DNA from: an uncultured Shewanella sp.
GTDB lineage: Bacteria; Pseudomonadota; Gammaproteobacteria; Enterobacterales; Shewanellaceae
NCBI RefSeq assembly: GCF_947501665.1
Contig: NZ_CANMWS010000027.1
Coordinates: forward strand, 1-64,000
DNA: 64,000 bases
Reading direction: 5' to 3'
This document shows positions 52,525-62,309 of the stretch, in pieces. The first letter of the stretch is position 1, and the number at the start of each line of letters is the position of its first letter. The notes under the pieces are model-generated. The model did not search any database. It was not told the origin of the DNA and saw only the letters and a program-made list of their open reading frames with translations. Both the position numbers and the translations under genes were made by a program.

Positions 52525-55500
52525 ATGATGACTACTATGAAGTATTGCTGCTTGATGTTTATTGCTGTATTAACGGCATTGTTATTAGTTGGTTGTGGTG
52601 AGAGTGAAAATACCACTGTTGAAAGCTCGTCATTGGTGGGCTTACAAGTTGAGCCAACCAATGCGGTGATCCCTGCTGGTACTACTCAGGCTTATCGGGC
52701 TACGGCGATTTATAACGATAACACCACGTTGGATGTGACCTCGAAGGCAACTTGGAGTGTGAGTGATCCCACTGATGCATCCATATCGACTTCTGGGCTA
52801 GTGACAGGTATTCACAGCGATGATGAGATAGAGAAAATTTCTGCAGTGTTTCAAGAGCAGTCAGTTAATGTTGATTTAAAAGTGAGTCCTGCCGTCCCAG
52901 TTGAATTAGTGATAACGCCTTCATCAATGAGTCTTCCTAAAGGCAGCACAATACAATTGTTGGCGACAGTGATTTATAGTGATGGTACAACTTTTGATGC
53001 TAGCAATAGTGAGAATATTAAGTGGAGCAGTAACAATGGCGCATTGTTTTCAGTCAGTGATACTGGATTAGTTGAGGCCAATATACAAATTAAGGGCGAG
53101 GGGAGTGTTATTGCTATTTATGAAAGTGGTGATGTTACTGTCAGCGCTCAAAGTCAGGTCAGAGTGACCGATGCTATTCCTACTGCTTTAATGATAACCC
53201 CTGTACGGTTAAGTATGGCTCAAGGAACAGAGCAGTCTTTAACTGCAATGGTATCATACAGCGATGGTACGCAAAGAGATGTGAGTAAAGCAACTAATAT
53301 GATATGGCAAAGCAGTAATGATAGTATTGTTTCTGTGAGTGCCAGTGGCTTAGCAATTGCCAATAACGAGAGTAATGGCGATGTCATCATTACTGGTAAC
53401 TATAGCAATTTAGGTGTTTCTATTTCAGCGAATAGCAGCATAAGCGTGACAGATGCCATTCCTGTGTCACTTTCGGTTACTCCGTCGTCGAGTACATTGG
53501 CTCAAGGGATGTCGAAGTCATTTACTGCATTAGTCAGGTTTAGTAATGATAGTGTTGTTGATGTCACACAAAATAATAATACTTCCTGGGTTAGCAGTAA
53601 TACGAGTATTGCAACTGCCAATACCAGTACTGGAGTTGTAACGGCCAATAGCGCACAACGCTTAGGAGAAGTGAATATTATTGCCACCTTTGTTTTTGGT
53701 GACGGAAACAGCCAATCAATTGTGGTGAGTGATAATGCTGCATTATCTGTGACTCAAGCTATTCCGGTTGACCTTGTTGTGTTATCAACTAAAAGCAATA
53801 TTGCTCAAGGGCAGAGTGCTCAGCTTAAAGCTAAATTGACCTACAGTGATAATAGCAGTATTACCATTAGTGACAATCCTCAGTTATCTTGGGTGAGCGA
53901 TTCAAATCAAGTAGCGAGTGTGACTCAAGCAGGTTTGGTGACAGCAAATAGCCAACAATTAACAGGCTCTGTTTTAATGAGCGCAACTTATACCGATGTC
54001 AATCTGCAATTAACGGGCAGCCAAACATTAACGGTGACCGAGGCCGTTCCTGTATCGTTGGCTATCAGTGCTTCAAAAAGTCAAGTTGCTCAGGGACAAA
54101 GTATGCAGCTGACAGCCAAAGTAACTTATAGTGATAATACAAGTACTGATGTGACAGATGCCGATCAAAGTGGGATTGCTTGGAGTAGCAGTAATAATAC
54201 CCTTGCGACGGTAACTAAAACCGGGTTGCTTACTGCCAACAGTTTACAGAAAAGTGGCGATATTACTGTCACAGCGACTTTTATGGATGTTTCTATTCAG
54301 GTTGTTGATTCTACTTTGATAACCATTACCGATGCGGTGCCGACTCAGTTAGTCGTTTATAGCAATGAATCAAGTATTGCTCAGGGACAATCGAGTCAGC
54401 TAAGTGCCATTGTTACTTATAGTGATAATACTACCGCCAATGTGACAGATGGCGATCAAAATACGACTTCTTGGATAAGTGAGAAAAATGAATTAATGAC
54501 AGTTGATGCCCAAGGAAAGGTGACGGCAAATGTTAATGGTCAACTCGGTCAAGTTACTATCCAAGCGATTTATTCGCATGGTGGCGTAGCAGTGCAAAGT
54601 CAAGTTAGCTTAACAGTAACGCAAGCCGTTCCTGTAGCATTATCGATTATTAGCGAACAGACAACGCTTGCTCAAGGGCAAAGTCTTCAACTTAAAGCCA
54701 TGGTGACCTACAGTGATAATACAACAGCAGATGTTTCTGACGGAGAGACAGTTAATACCTCTTGGGTGAGTGATAATAATGCGTTAGCGATAGTGACTAA
54801 TGCTGGGGCGCTAACAGCGAACAGTTTTCAACAAGTTGGAGACGTGAATATTTCTGCCATTTATTCTGATGCTGGTGTGAAAGTCGATGCCAATATTACA
54901 TTGTCAGTCACACAAGCCATTCCTGTTAGTATGGTGTTAAGTGCATCGAAAAAAAGCATTGCTCAGGGGCAAACGATTCAAATAAATGCCTTGGTTACCT
55001 ACAGTGATAGTAGTGTTGTCGATGTCAGTGACAGTCAACTATTTGAAACTTCTTGGGTGAGTACACCTGAATCGGTGGCTAAAATTAATGGTCAAGGCTT
55101 ATTGACGGCAAACAGTTCAGGTTTATTAGGGGAGGTTTCTGTCAGTGCGACTTATCTTGATGTTAATACTCGCGTTCAAGCCAGCCTTTTGTTATCTGTG
55201 ACGCAAGCAATTCCTGTGCAATTAACCCTATCATCTGAAAAAAGCAGTCTTGCACAAGGGCAAACGATACCATTAAAAGCGACAGTTATTTATAGTGATA
55301 ATACAACGTCTGATGTTACTCAAGATGTTGACATAGCATGGGTCAGTGAAAATACCGCATTAGCAAAAGTCGATGAAGGAGGTCGCGTTACTGCTAACAG
55401 TGAGCAGCAAGTTGGGGAAGTATCAGTAATGGCGACTTATCTAGATCTGGGGGTCAGTGTTGATGCAAGCATTAAGATCACTGTGACAGAAGCGGTTCCA

Positions 55501-57210
55501 ATCAAATTGGTTATAACGCCCACGACGATTGATTTGGCTCAAGGTACCACTACGCAATTACAAGCGACGGTGACTTATAGTGATAACAGCAGTAGTGATG
55601 TTACCACTAAAGTTTCTTGGGTAAATGATTCTGTCAGTTTAGTGAGCATTAATAATACAGGATTAGTGACAGCAAATAGTGAACAGCAGTTGGGGGATGC
55701 TCAGATTAATGCAAAATTTACCGATGTAAATGTGCCTGTAGAGGCTTCAGCGATAATAACTGTTACGCTGGCGATACCACAGCGCTTAGTCGTATCGCCA
55801 AGTGTTGTCAGTTTGGCGCAAGGTCAAAGCCAGCAATACAGCGCAACCGTTATTTATAGTGATAGTACAACGGCTGACTTTACTCAAGCATCGACCCTTT
55901 CTTGGTCTAGCGATATGACTGAAATTGCAACGATTAACCAACAAGGCATGGTGACTGCTAATAGCCAACAAAAAGTGGGAAGTGTTGTGATTTCTGCGAC
56001 AATATTAGACAGTGGCATTTCTGTTGAAGGTAGCGCAAATTTAAGTGTGACTCCCGCAGTGCCTGTAAGCTTGGCTATGTCTCCCGATGTTGCTAGTATT
56101 CCTATGGGGTATACTCAGCAGTTTTATGCGATGATGACTTACAGTGATGACAGTGTAAAAGATGTGAGTGACGGTACTGCGTATGATATTTCTTGGTCCA
56201 GTAGTAATAATTTCCTTGCTTCTGTGAATAACAAAGGGTTGGCGTCGACTTTATTTTCTGAAGGAACTGGCGATGTCATCATTACCGCAAAATTAATTGA
56301 CAATAATGTTCCATTTGAAACCAGTGGAGTGTTAACCGTTACGGATCCTATACCAACAGATCTTGAAGTGACGCCAACAGAGGCGAGTATTGCTCAAGGA
56401 ACGACACAAGCATTTCAGGCATGGATGACGTACAGTGATGGCGTGACAAGAGAAGTCACGAATAATACAAATATCGATTGGAGTAGCGACAATACAACAA
56501 TCGCAACGGTGGGAACCACAGGTTTTGAAGGGGTTGTGACGGCGAATAAGAGTGTTAATGGCAGTACCAATATTATTGCAACGGATACCAATAGTGGTTT
56601 TAGTGGTAGTGCATCATTGACGGTGACTTCTGCGGTGCCAGAATCTTTGAATGTGACGCCAAGTAATGCGAGTAGCTATCAAGGACAAACAAAACAGTTT
56701 ACTGCTACAGTAACTTACAGTAATGACACGACTTATAATGCGAGTAAGGATCCTAAAACCTCATGGATAAGCAGTAACCCGACTATTGCAACTATTGATA
56801 AAAATGGTAAGACGACGGCCTATTTATCAAAAGGCAGTGTCGACATCACAGCAACCTATCTTGATGGCACCAGTTATAGTGATACAACAGGTTTAACGAT
56901 TAAGTCAAAAACATCATATCCTTTAGATTGTTATGCTGAATTTAATGACAGTAATACGTTAATTTCAGGGACTGCGAATACGAGTGGAGATGGGCCGACG
57001 TTAAGCCGTAAAAATAACAAATATGCTTATTGTTTACGTCCTGATTTGGCAGGGCTGGATATTACCTTAAAAGCCCATTCTGGAAGTGGTTGCCAAGTGT
57101 CGGCTCAAAAACAGTCTGGTTGGAAGACGGTTAATGGGTCACAATTTAAAGTGACCAAAATTATTGCTAATTCTTGTCCTAAGTATAGTGCTTTATATAA
57201 TGGTTATTGA
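52525..57210 (+). CDS. Giant lipoprotein with 15 tandem Ig-like (BIG_2) domains
   Basis: The 1561-residue protein starts at ATG 52525 (TTAAGG eight bases upstream; an in-frame GTG at 52516 sits on that site). It has a lipoprotein signal with Cys24 after LLLVG, no Asp at +2, so export to the outer membrane is allowed. Fifteen bacterial Ig-like domains of about 95 residues follow, each opening with a version of P-x-x-L-x-(I/V)-x-x-x-x-x-x-(L/I)-A-Q-G-Q...QL-x-A-x-V-T-YSDN(T/S)-x-x-DVT and containing a SW-x-S...N motif and a VTANS-x-Q-x-x-G strand. Repeats 5-10 are the most alike. The last ~95 residues are a separate domain with four cysteines (LDCYAEF, YAYCLRP, SGCQV, NSCPKY). Such proteins usually act as surface stalks or adhesins. 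The terminal domain, not recognised, may be the binding head. Confidence 0.92.
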   Translation: MMTTMKYCCLMFIAVLTALLLVGCGESENTTVESSSLVGLQVEPTNAVIPAGTTQAYRATAIYNDNTTLDVTSKATWSVSDPTDASISTSGLVTGIHSDDEIEKISAVFQEQSVNVDLKVSPAVPVELVITPSSMSLPKGSTIQLLATVIYSDGTTFDASNSENIKWSSNNGALFSVSDTGLVEANIQIKGEGSVIAIYESGDVTVSAQSQVRVTDAIPTALMITPVRLSMAQGTEQSLTAMVSYSDGTQRDVSKATNMIWQSSNDSIVSVSASGLAIANNESNGDVIITGNYSNLGVSISANSSISVTDAIPVSLSVTPSSSTLAQGMSKSFTALVRFSNDSVVDVTQNNNTSWVSSNTSIATANTSTGVVTANSAQRLGEVNIIATFVFGDGNSQSIVVSDNAALSVTQAIPVDLVVLSTKSNIAQGQSAQLKAKLTYSDNSSITISDNPQLSWVSDSNQVASVTQAGLVTANSQQLTGSVLMSATYTDVNLQLTGSQTLTVTEAVPVSLAISASKSQVAQGQSMQLTAKVTYSDNTSTDVTDADQSGIAWSSSNNTLATVTKTGLLTANSLQKSGDITVTATFMDVSIQVVDSTLITITDAVPTQLVVYSNESSIAQGQSSQLSAIVTYSDNTTANVTDGDQNTTSWISEKNELMTVDAQGKVTANVNGQLGQVTIQAIYSHGGVAVQSQVSLTVTQAVPVALSIISEQTTLAQGQSLQLKAMVTYSDNTTADVSDGETVNTSWVSDNNALAIVTNAGALTANSFQQVGDVNISAIYSDAGVKVDANITLSVTQAIPVSMVLSASKKSIAQGQTIQINALVTYSDSSVVDVSDSQLFETSWVSTPESVAKINGQGLLTANSSGLLGEVSVSATYLDVNTRVQASLLLSVTQAIPVQLTLSSEKSSLAQGQTIPLKATVIYSDNTTSDVTQDVDIAWVSENTALAKVDEGGRVTANSEQQVGEVSVMATYLDLGVSVDASIKITVTEAVPIKLVITPTTIDLAQGTTTQLQATVTYSDNSSSDVTTKVSWVNDSVSLVSINNTGLVTANSEQQLGDAQINAKFTDVNVPVEASAIITVTLAIPQRLVVSPSVVSLAQGQSQQYSATVIYSDSTTADFTQASTLSWSSDMTEIATINQQGMVTANSQQKVGSVVISATILDSGISVEGSANLSVTPAVPVSLAMSPDVASIPMGYTQQFYAMMTYSDDSVKDVSDGTAYDISWSSSNNFLASVNNKGLASTLFSEGTGDVIITAKLIDNNVPFETSGVLTVTDPIPTDLEVTPTEASIAQGTTQAFQAWMTYSDGVTREVTNNTNIDWSSDNTTIATVGTTGFEGVVTANKSVNGSTNIIATDTNSGFSGSASLTVTSAVPESLNVTPSNASSYQGQTKQFTATVTYSNDTTYNASKDPKTSWISSNPTIATIDKNGKTTAYLSKGSVDITATYLDGTSYSDTTGLTIKSKTSYPLDCYAEFNDSNTLISGTANTSGDGPTLSRKNNKYAYCLRPDLAGLDITLKAHSGSGCQVSAQKQSGWKTVNGSQFKVTKIIANSCPKYSALYNGY

Positions 57211-57390
57211 GGGCATTTCTTTTATTGAAATTTAATCGTGATTCATTAATGCTTTTTAGCTGATAAAAGAACGAGAATCGCTTTTGGCGCAGATTTACTT
57301 TGTTATCGCTTATTGATGTATCATCCCATGGATGGGGAGGATGGCGCTTGGGTCGTTCATTCACATCCATTTGTTCATCCGAAAACATCA

Positions 57391-57522
57391 GATGGAGGAG
57401 ATAGAGGATGTTTGGAACCTAAGCCGACGACTCCAAGGATGGAGGAGATAGAGGATGTTTGGAACCTAAGCCGACGACTCCAAGGATGGAGGAGATAGAG
57501 CGACGTTTGGAACCTAAGCCGA
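57391..57522. repeat. 47-bp tandem repeat (minisatellite), 2.8 copies
   Basis: The unit begins GATGGAGGAGATAGAGGATG and ends CCGACGACTCCAAG. Copies one (57391-57437) and two (57438-57484) are identical; a third (57485-57522) is truncated and has CGACG in place of GATG. It lies in a region with no convincing gene between the lipoprotein and the secreted cassette. Purine-rich on + and more GC-rich than its surroundings. Confidence 0.9.
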
Positions 57523-58072
57523 GAATAACGGTAATATCCTTCACTAATTGTCCTGAAATCATTATCAAAGAATAAGTCTCTTTTAGAGACATTATATCCC
57601 TGAGTTCAATCGAGGGCGTTCAATCTGCTTTATAGTCAAAAAAGTTTGCCTACCTCCTACCTTATTTCAAATACGGTTAATTAAAATGATGCAAAAGTTT
57701 ACTATTAGTTAGCCAAATGATCTTTCTTGTTGTATTTATCTATATTTGTTTACATTGTTTTCCATTTGTTTCGTTTTGGTTGTACACACTGTTCTTTGTT
57801 AGCTTATTGTTTATTAGTGTTAATTCGGATTGTTTAATTGGTTTTGTCTTTATTTTAACAAATGTAAGTTTGTTGGATTGTTTATTAATTATAATTAATC
57901 TTTGTTGGTAGAGTGAGGTTTACTAGTTGAATGATGTAAATGAAGTGTCATGTATTTCAATGTGTTATTTGGTAAAGCTCAATACAGTTGTCAGCTGAAT
58001 TGAGGTGACACAGTTAATAAGTGTCATGGTCTGATAAAAATTATAAAAACAATTAATTATGGAGGTAATAAT
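57523..58072. other. Intergenic region upstream of the secreted cassette
   Basis: About 550 bases, T-rich on + from 57720 to 57910. GTCTC-TTTTA-GAGAC (near 57575) is a small hairpin. The T-rich stretch is open for 64 codons (57717-57911) and would encode a hydrophobic peptide, but it has no ribosome-binding site and looks compositional. The promoter of the gene at 58073 should lie in the last 150 bp. GGAGG at 58062 is its ribosome-binding site. Confidence 0.5.
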
Positions 58073-59398
58073 ATGAAGAATATGGACTTAACTAAGTCTG
58101 TTATTAGCGCAGGACTCTTATTTTGTTTCAGTGCACATGCAGACTTTGAAATTGAGCTGACTGAAGCGCTAACAAATGAAACTGGGGTAACGTTAAATTA
58201 TGATATGACCAGCATTGCTGATGGAAATACATGTATCGTTGTCACTAAAATTGAAAGATTAAGGGATAATGTTAATTGGGATGCCCCTGTTTGGGAACCT
58301 GCTCTTATTTATAAAAATTATGTGGATAGTAATGACAGTCCTGATGAAGATGATATTAAGTCCGCCTGTCGGAACAATCTTGACGGTGGTAGTGAAGATT
58401 TTTTCTCTTATGCCGGCATTAGTAATATTTTTACCAAACGGCATCGAAGTGTATGGAATGACAATAGCAGGCATTCCGTTATTTTTAATAATGCCAGTTT
58501 AGCAGCAGCAGCGTGGGCTGCAACAGGAAAGACTTCTTACGATACGTTTTTAACCGGGACGGATGCCGAAGATGCATTTGGTGAAGAGATCACCATTGAT
58601 GATACTCTAAAAATCACGACTGTGGTTGCTAGGCGTAACAATAGTAGTTGGAAGCAATTTTATTATTTTGACAGTTATGTCAATTTAGATGATGGGACCG
58701 TTGTTAATGTGCCACCAGGAATGGATTTAGAAAATTGGGTGTTTCCAGGCTATGACGCTGAAAGACAGGTTCTTCCAGCCTTACTGACTTTTGAGTATGA
58801 AAACAAGGTGGGGTGTCTCGCTTTTCATAATGGTAGCAATTATGAGTGTTTTTGGGTTGCAGAGGATGACAAAGAAAATGTCTTTCCAACATCAGTGGAT
58901 TTATCCAATCCAGAAAATTTGCGGGTGTTAATGTGCGGTTCAGATATTGATACCGATATTAGTTTGGGAGAATACGCTATTGTTAGTGTTGAAGATGAAT
59001 ACGGTTGGGATGAAGGGGGATATGATGCAGGATACCGATGGTGTTTGCGAGCGGATAAGTCGTATCGTACTTGGCATAACATGGTGGGTTATGTTGGCCA
59101 AGGTTGGTTAGCCGCTAAGGACGGCAATGATAATTGGTGGTGTATAAGAGACAGTGACAATATTTGTTTAAATGGATTAGTGGATACTTTTTCTGTTCCC
59201 GCACATGGAGACATAACAGCAAAGCATAATGGGTTAGCAGGTAAAATGGCTGACAGTGATAATATGCAATGTCGATTTAACGATGGCTCCATCGCAGATT
59301 GCCCTTCCGCCTTTGAGAATACGGTTTCTTTAGATACTCTGCAAAAATCATACTATTTAGATGCCGCTAAGTTATTAGATAGCGAAGAACCGCAATAG
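58073..59398 (+). CDS. Secreted cysteine-rich hypothetical protein, first gene of a two-gene cassette
   Basis: I do not recognise it. The 441-residue protein has a Sec signal peptide (residues 1-23, cleavage after SAHA) and an acidic mature part with ten cysteines, enough for five disulfides. Notable are paired aromatic/Cys motifs near the C-terminus (YRWCLRADKS, WWCIRDSDN) and repeated acidic loops (DSNDSPDEDD, DEYGWDEGGYDAG) that could bind calcium. GGAGG lies six bases before the ATG and makes the start firm. The next gene starts 34 bp downstream with its own ribosome-binding site, so the two are very likely one operon. It could be an extracellular structural or binding protein; nothing indicates an enzyme. 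Confidence 0.82.
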   Translation: MKNMDLTKSVISAGLLFCFSAHADFEIELTEALTNETGVTLNYDMTSIADGNTCIVVTKIERLRDNVNWDAPVWEPALIYKNYVDSNDSPDEDDIKSACRNNLDGGSEDFFSYAGISNIFTKRHRSVWNDNSRHSVIFNNASLAAAAWAATGKTSYDTFLTGTDAEDAFGEEITIDDTLKITTVVARRNNSSWKQFYYFDSYVNLDDGTVVNVPPGMDLENWVFPGYDAERQVLPALLTFEYENKVGCLAFHNGSNYECFWVAEDDKENVFPTSVDLSNPENLRVLMCGSDIDTDISLGEYAIVSVEDEYGWDEGGYDAGYRWCLRADKSYRTWHNMVGYVGQGWLAAKDGNDNWWCIRDSDNICLNGLVDTFSVPAHGDITAKHNGLAGKMADSDNMQCRFNDGSIADCPSAFENTVSLDTLQKSYYLDAAKLLDSEEPQ

Positions 59399-59432
59399 TT
59401 TTCAAGTTATTTATTTAGTGGGGAAATAGAAT

Positions 59433-61901
59433 ATGTTTAGACTAATAAAAAAATATTATATTAACGTTATTTTAGTGGCTACTGTATCCGCTTTTTTTAC
59501 TCAAAGTGTTAATGCTGCATGGTACTCAGATTTTTGGAATGGTGTTAAGAATACTTTTTCTGGCCGTTCTATAAAAGCGACATATGTTGATCAATATAAA
59601 ACCATCACATCGGGTGTTACGGGGACATTTGATAATTTTGCGGTGATTACTGAACCTTATTATCAAACGAGAGATTTAGCTACCGCGTTAGGCAATGGCA
59701 ATGTGTCATTGACTATGGGCAATGCTGTAGGTGATCTTAATGCTATAGCTAAAAAATATGGCGTATCAGATGCGCAATTAGGTTCAGCATGGACCACTTT
59801 TAGAGATGAAACAGTTGATGGTTTGACTACAGCAGGGGATGCTATTGCGGCATCGGGTAGAGAATGGATGGAGTTTCAACTCGAATTACTTAATGAAATG
59901 TTCAGTTTATGTGTTTGGGCTGCTAAAAACTCTGAATATGCGATGTCTCCTATGCTTGTGGCATATACACAATCAACAGGTGAAGACGTTAACCTTATCG
60001 GAGAAGATGAAGCCTACGCAATATGTTCAAATTCTGGTTTGGGTATGCTGACTAATTTGGCAAATAGTTTAGAGTCTAATTTGAAGCAGTATAAAGAGCT
60101 AAACAGATATATAAATGGCAATCGCAAGGCTATTTTACAAACCGCTTTTACTAATATGTTAGACATGACTAAAGAGGCCAATAAACTCCTGACTCAACCG
60201 CTTATTAAAAGTATGATTAATCAATCAAAAATAGATGATGAAACACAAATCGTCATTACTGAGCCTTTTGTTCAATATGACAGTATTAATGATATTCGTA
60301 ATAATATTGTTGAGAGCCATTATAGCTATCATACCAATCCAACGGCAGCATGCTCGCGTATATCGTTACCTATCATTTGTGATTCAGACGACTCTGAGAT
60401 TAATGATTTAATGGATGACTTAGGGTATTTATCACATTCTACAGAGGCAGAGCAGTGGCGTTTTAAACGTAACATTCATGCTATTTTAGCTCATGCTTAT
60501 GGCCCAGCTTATTGGTTTGAAAATGATAACTTTTCAACAGATTTACGTGATACGTTACTTGCAAAATATTCTGATTACTTAAGTGGAGATACACTGATAT
60601 CGTCAGCAGGAAATGTTGACCCAAGAGTACCTTATATCGTGAGCGATACGTTTTTAAGTGGAGGGCTAGGTGTTATTTTGTCTAGCGATACGGATTATAT
60701 TATCTTGTTAAATGAAAAACTTTTTGCTAATGGTTATAACAATTTAAATTTAGTGTTTAATGAAGCACTAGCAGATGATGCAATCAATGATGCGAAACTG
60801 ATTTATATTGAAGAATTGTTTCATTTAATGGGCAAAGAGATCTGTAAAAACAATCCAAACCTTTCTTTGTGTCAGGTAACTGATGATGCAGGCGCAATGG
60901 CAGCTAATGCAATAGAACAATATGATACTGATTGGGAAACGTTTATTGATAATGTTTATACAAATACTCATGCTCAGACGATTAATGCGCAATATCAGTT
61001 GCCTTTGACAAATGAGGATGTGGTTTTAGAGACGAATAATAATCTTTGGGCAACCAATACTTATCTTAAAAAGAAAAAATCTAAACTACGTTTTCGTTCA
61101 CGGGTCGGTGCAAGTACTTCAAGTGGGTTCACCAGTACCACTGCGGTGATTGATACGACTTTTACCTTTCCTCGTTGGATTAGGCCTGGAACCGGTTTAG
61201 AAGATTACTATGATGTCACGGATTGCAGTAATTTTCATTGTCGGGCACTGATTATGGAAGTCAGTGTGGGTATTCGTGACGAAGTAGAACTGGGGACGGG
61301 GACAGACGATCTTGTTAGTGCCTTTCAATTAAACCCCGATTATTATCCTGGAGGGAGTATCGCATTTGGGACCAGCCGAGTGCACAATGTTAAGCTTAAA
61401 TTTGTCTTAAAAGACGGTGATATTACTCGGTATGATGAAAGTATCACACGCAAAAATAGTGGCTTTGAATATGCGATAGGGGTATGGGGGTTTGGTGGTG
61501 TTCGAACACCTAAGTTGCCTATAGGTAATTTTACATTGACCGGGAGTGCGTATGTAGTTCCATGGTACGATATTGCTGCTGAATGGAATTTAAAAGCGCG
61601 TTCTAAAATTGGAACAGCACTTGGTGTTGGCGCGACTTTAGGCTTAGGCGGATGCGTTGCTGGTGGTGTCGGTGGTTCATTTATGTCTAAATCGTTAGAA
61701 GGGTGCGTACTTGGAAGTCAGTTTGCTGAGTCATTAGCTGTTTTTCGAATTGTTCAGGAGCAAAATAAAGTAAACAAATGGCAAGGTTGGGGCTGGATTA
61801 TCGGTACTCAATTGTTGAAAGCAAGTCGAAATGCGGGTCCAGTTAGTGCGGATTTACGTCTTGAATATGTGAAAACGATGAATCAAACCAATCATTATTA
61901 A
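59433..61901 (+). CDS. Large secreted hypothetical protein with an EExxH motif
   Basis: I do not recognise this 822-residue protein. A signal peptide covers residues 1-28 (cleavage after SVNA). Residues ~40-260 are helical, with coiled or four-helix character (SLESNLKQYKELNRYINGNR). Residues 457-500 contain IYIEELFHLMGKEICKN, an EExxH pattern (Glu460, Glu461, His464), followed by CQVTDDAGAMAA; this recalls the EEIGH...GDEGA pattern seen in some secreted bacterial proteins and could be a metal site. The C-terminal ~260 residues look beta-rich and then end in a glycine-rich hydrophobic segment (GTALGVGATLGLGG). Ten mature cysteines are present. The gene lies 34 bp behind the other secreted gene and ends at a terminator. 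Function unknown; a peptidase or a pore-forming protein are both possible. Confidence 0.82.
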   Translation: MFRLIKKYYINVILVATVSAFFTQSVNAAWYSDFWNGVKNTFSGRSIKATYVDQYKTITSGVTGTFDNFAVITEPYYQTRDLATALGNGNVSLTMGNAVGDLNAIAKKYGVSDAQLGSAWTTFRDETVDGLTTAGDAIAASGREWMEFQLELLNEMFSLCVWAAKNSEYAMSPMLVAYTQSTGEDVNLIGEDEAYAICSNSGLGMLTNLANSLESNLKQYKELNRYINGNRKAILQTAFTNMLDMTKEANKLLTQPLIKSMINQSKIDDETQIVITEPFVQYDSINDIRNNIVESHYSYHTNPTAACSRISLPIICDSDDSEINDLMDDLGYLSHSTEAEQWRFKRNIHAILAHAYGPAYWFENDNFSTDLRDTLLAKYSDYLSGDTLISSAGNVDPRVPYIVSDTFLSGGLGVILSSDTDYIILLNEKLFANGYNNLNLVFNEALADDAINDAKLIYIEELFHLMGKEICKNNPNLSLCQVTDDAGAMAANAIEQYDTDWETFIDNVYTNTHAQTINAQYQLPLTNEDVVLETNNNLWATNTYLKKKKSKLRFRSRVGASTSSGFTSTTAVIDTTFTFPRWIRPGTGLEDYYDVTDCSNFHCRALIMEVSVGIRDEVELGTGTDDLVSAFQLNPDYYPGGSIAFGTSRVHNVKLKFVLKDGDITRYDESITRKNSGFEYAIGVWGFGGVRTPKLPIGNFTLTGSAYVVPWYDIAAEWNLKARSKIGTALGVGATLGLGGCVAGGVGGSFMSKSLEGCVLGSQFAESLAVFRIVQEQNKVNKWQGWGWIIGTQLLKASRNAGPVSADLRLEYVKTMNQTNHY

Positions 61902-61933
61902 ATGAATCAATAAGGAGGGGGTTTTTACCCATT

Positions 61934-61972
61934 AACGGCCATTTCTTTTTATAGCAGGAATGGCTGTTTTTA
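61934..61972 (+). terminator. Intrinsic terminator ending the secreted two-gene cassette
   Basis: AACGGCCATTTC (61934-61945) pairs with GGAATGGCTGTT (61957-61968), with wobble pairs, then a T-run. It lies 33 bp after the stop. Confidence 0.8.
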
Positions 61973-62134
61973 GCTGAATTGAGTTTAAGAATTAGGACGT
62001 TTAGCCTTTTCATAGAGTAAGCGATTGGATTGTTAATGACGGCAAAGTCCAAGGATAATGTCAGTGTGGGATGGTAGTATTCAATCAAATTTGATGGCAA
62101 AACAACCAAACGGATCTATAGTGGCATTTTTTTG

Positions 62135-62163
62135 TTTACAGCAAGTCAGCGCAAAGGTATTAT
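62135..62163 (+). promoter_or_regulatory. Sigma-70-type promoter of tRNA-Ser
   Basis: TTTACA (62135-62140), an exact 17-base spacer, TATTAT (62158-62163), then a C-rich stretch (CCCTTCCGC) before the tRNA at 62175. The GC-rich discriminator is usual for stringently controlled stable-RNA promoters. Confidence 0.75.
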
Positions 62164-62174
62164 CCCTTCCGCTT

Positions 62175-62265
62175 GGAGAGATGGCAGAGTGGTCGAATGC
62201 ACCGGTCTTGAAAACCGGCATGGGTTTGTAGCCCATCTAGGGTTCAAATCCCTATCTCTCCGCCA
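62175..62265 (+). tRNA. tRNA-Ser(UGA)
   Basis: 91 bases including an encoded CCA. The acceptor stem GGAGAGA pairs with TCTCTCC; the anticodon stem CCGGT/ACCGG holds loop CTTGAAA with anticodon TGA (62209-62211). A long variable arm (CATGGGTTTGTAGCCCAT region) and the T-loop GGTTCAAATCC are typical of class II serine tRNAs. Its promoter and terminator are also visible, so the gene is transcribed singly. Confidence 0.97.
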
Positions 62266-62273
62266 TATTAAGC

Positions 62274-62307
62274 AAAAAAGCCGCTAATGATTTAGCGGCT
62301 TTTTTGT
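62274..62307 (+). terminator. Intrinsic terminator after tRNA-Ser
   Basis: Perfect stem AGCCGCTAA / TTAGCGGCT around TGAT, flanked by AAAAA and TTTTTT, nine bases after the tRNA. Confidence 0.92.
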
Positions 62308-62309
62308 GT

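Noticed and set aside
57313..57498. 61-residue plus-strand frame over the 47-bp tandem repeat
   Set aside because: The repeat length is not a multiple of three, so the protein does not repeat; no ribosome-binding site.
57717..57911. 64-residue hydrophobic frame
   Set aside because: T-rich sequence gives hydrophobic codons automatically; no ribosome-binding site or promoter was seen.
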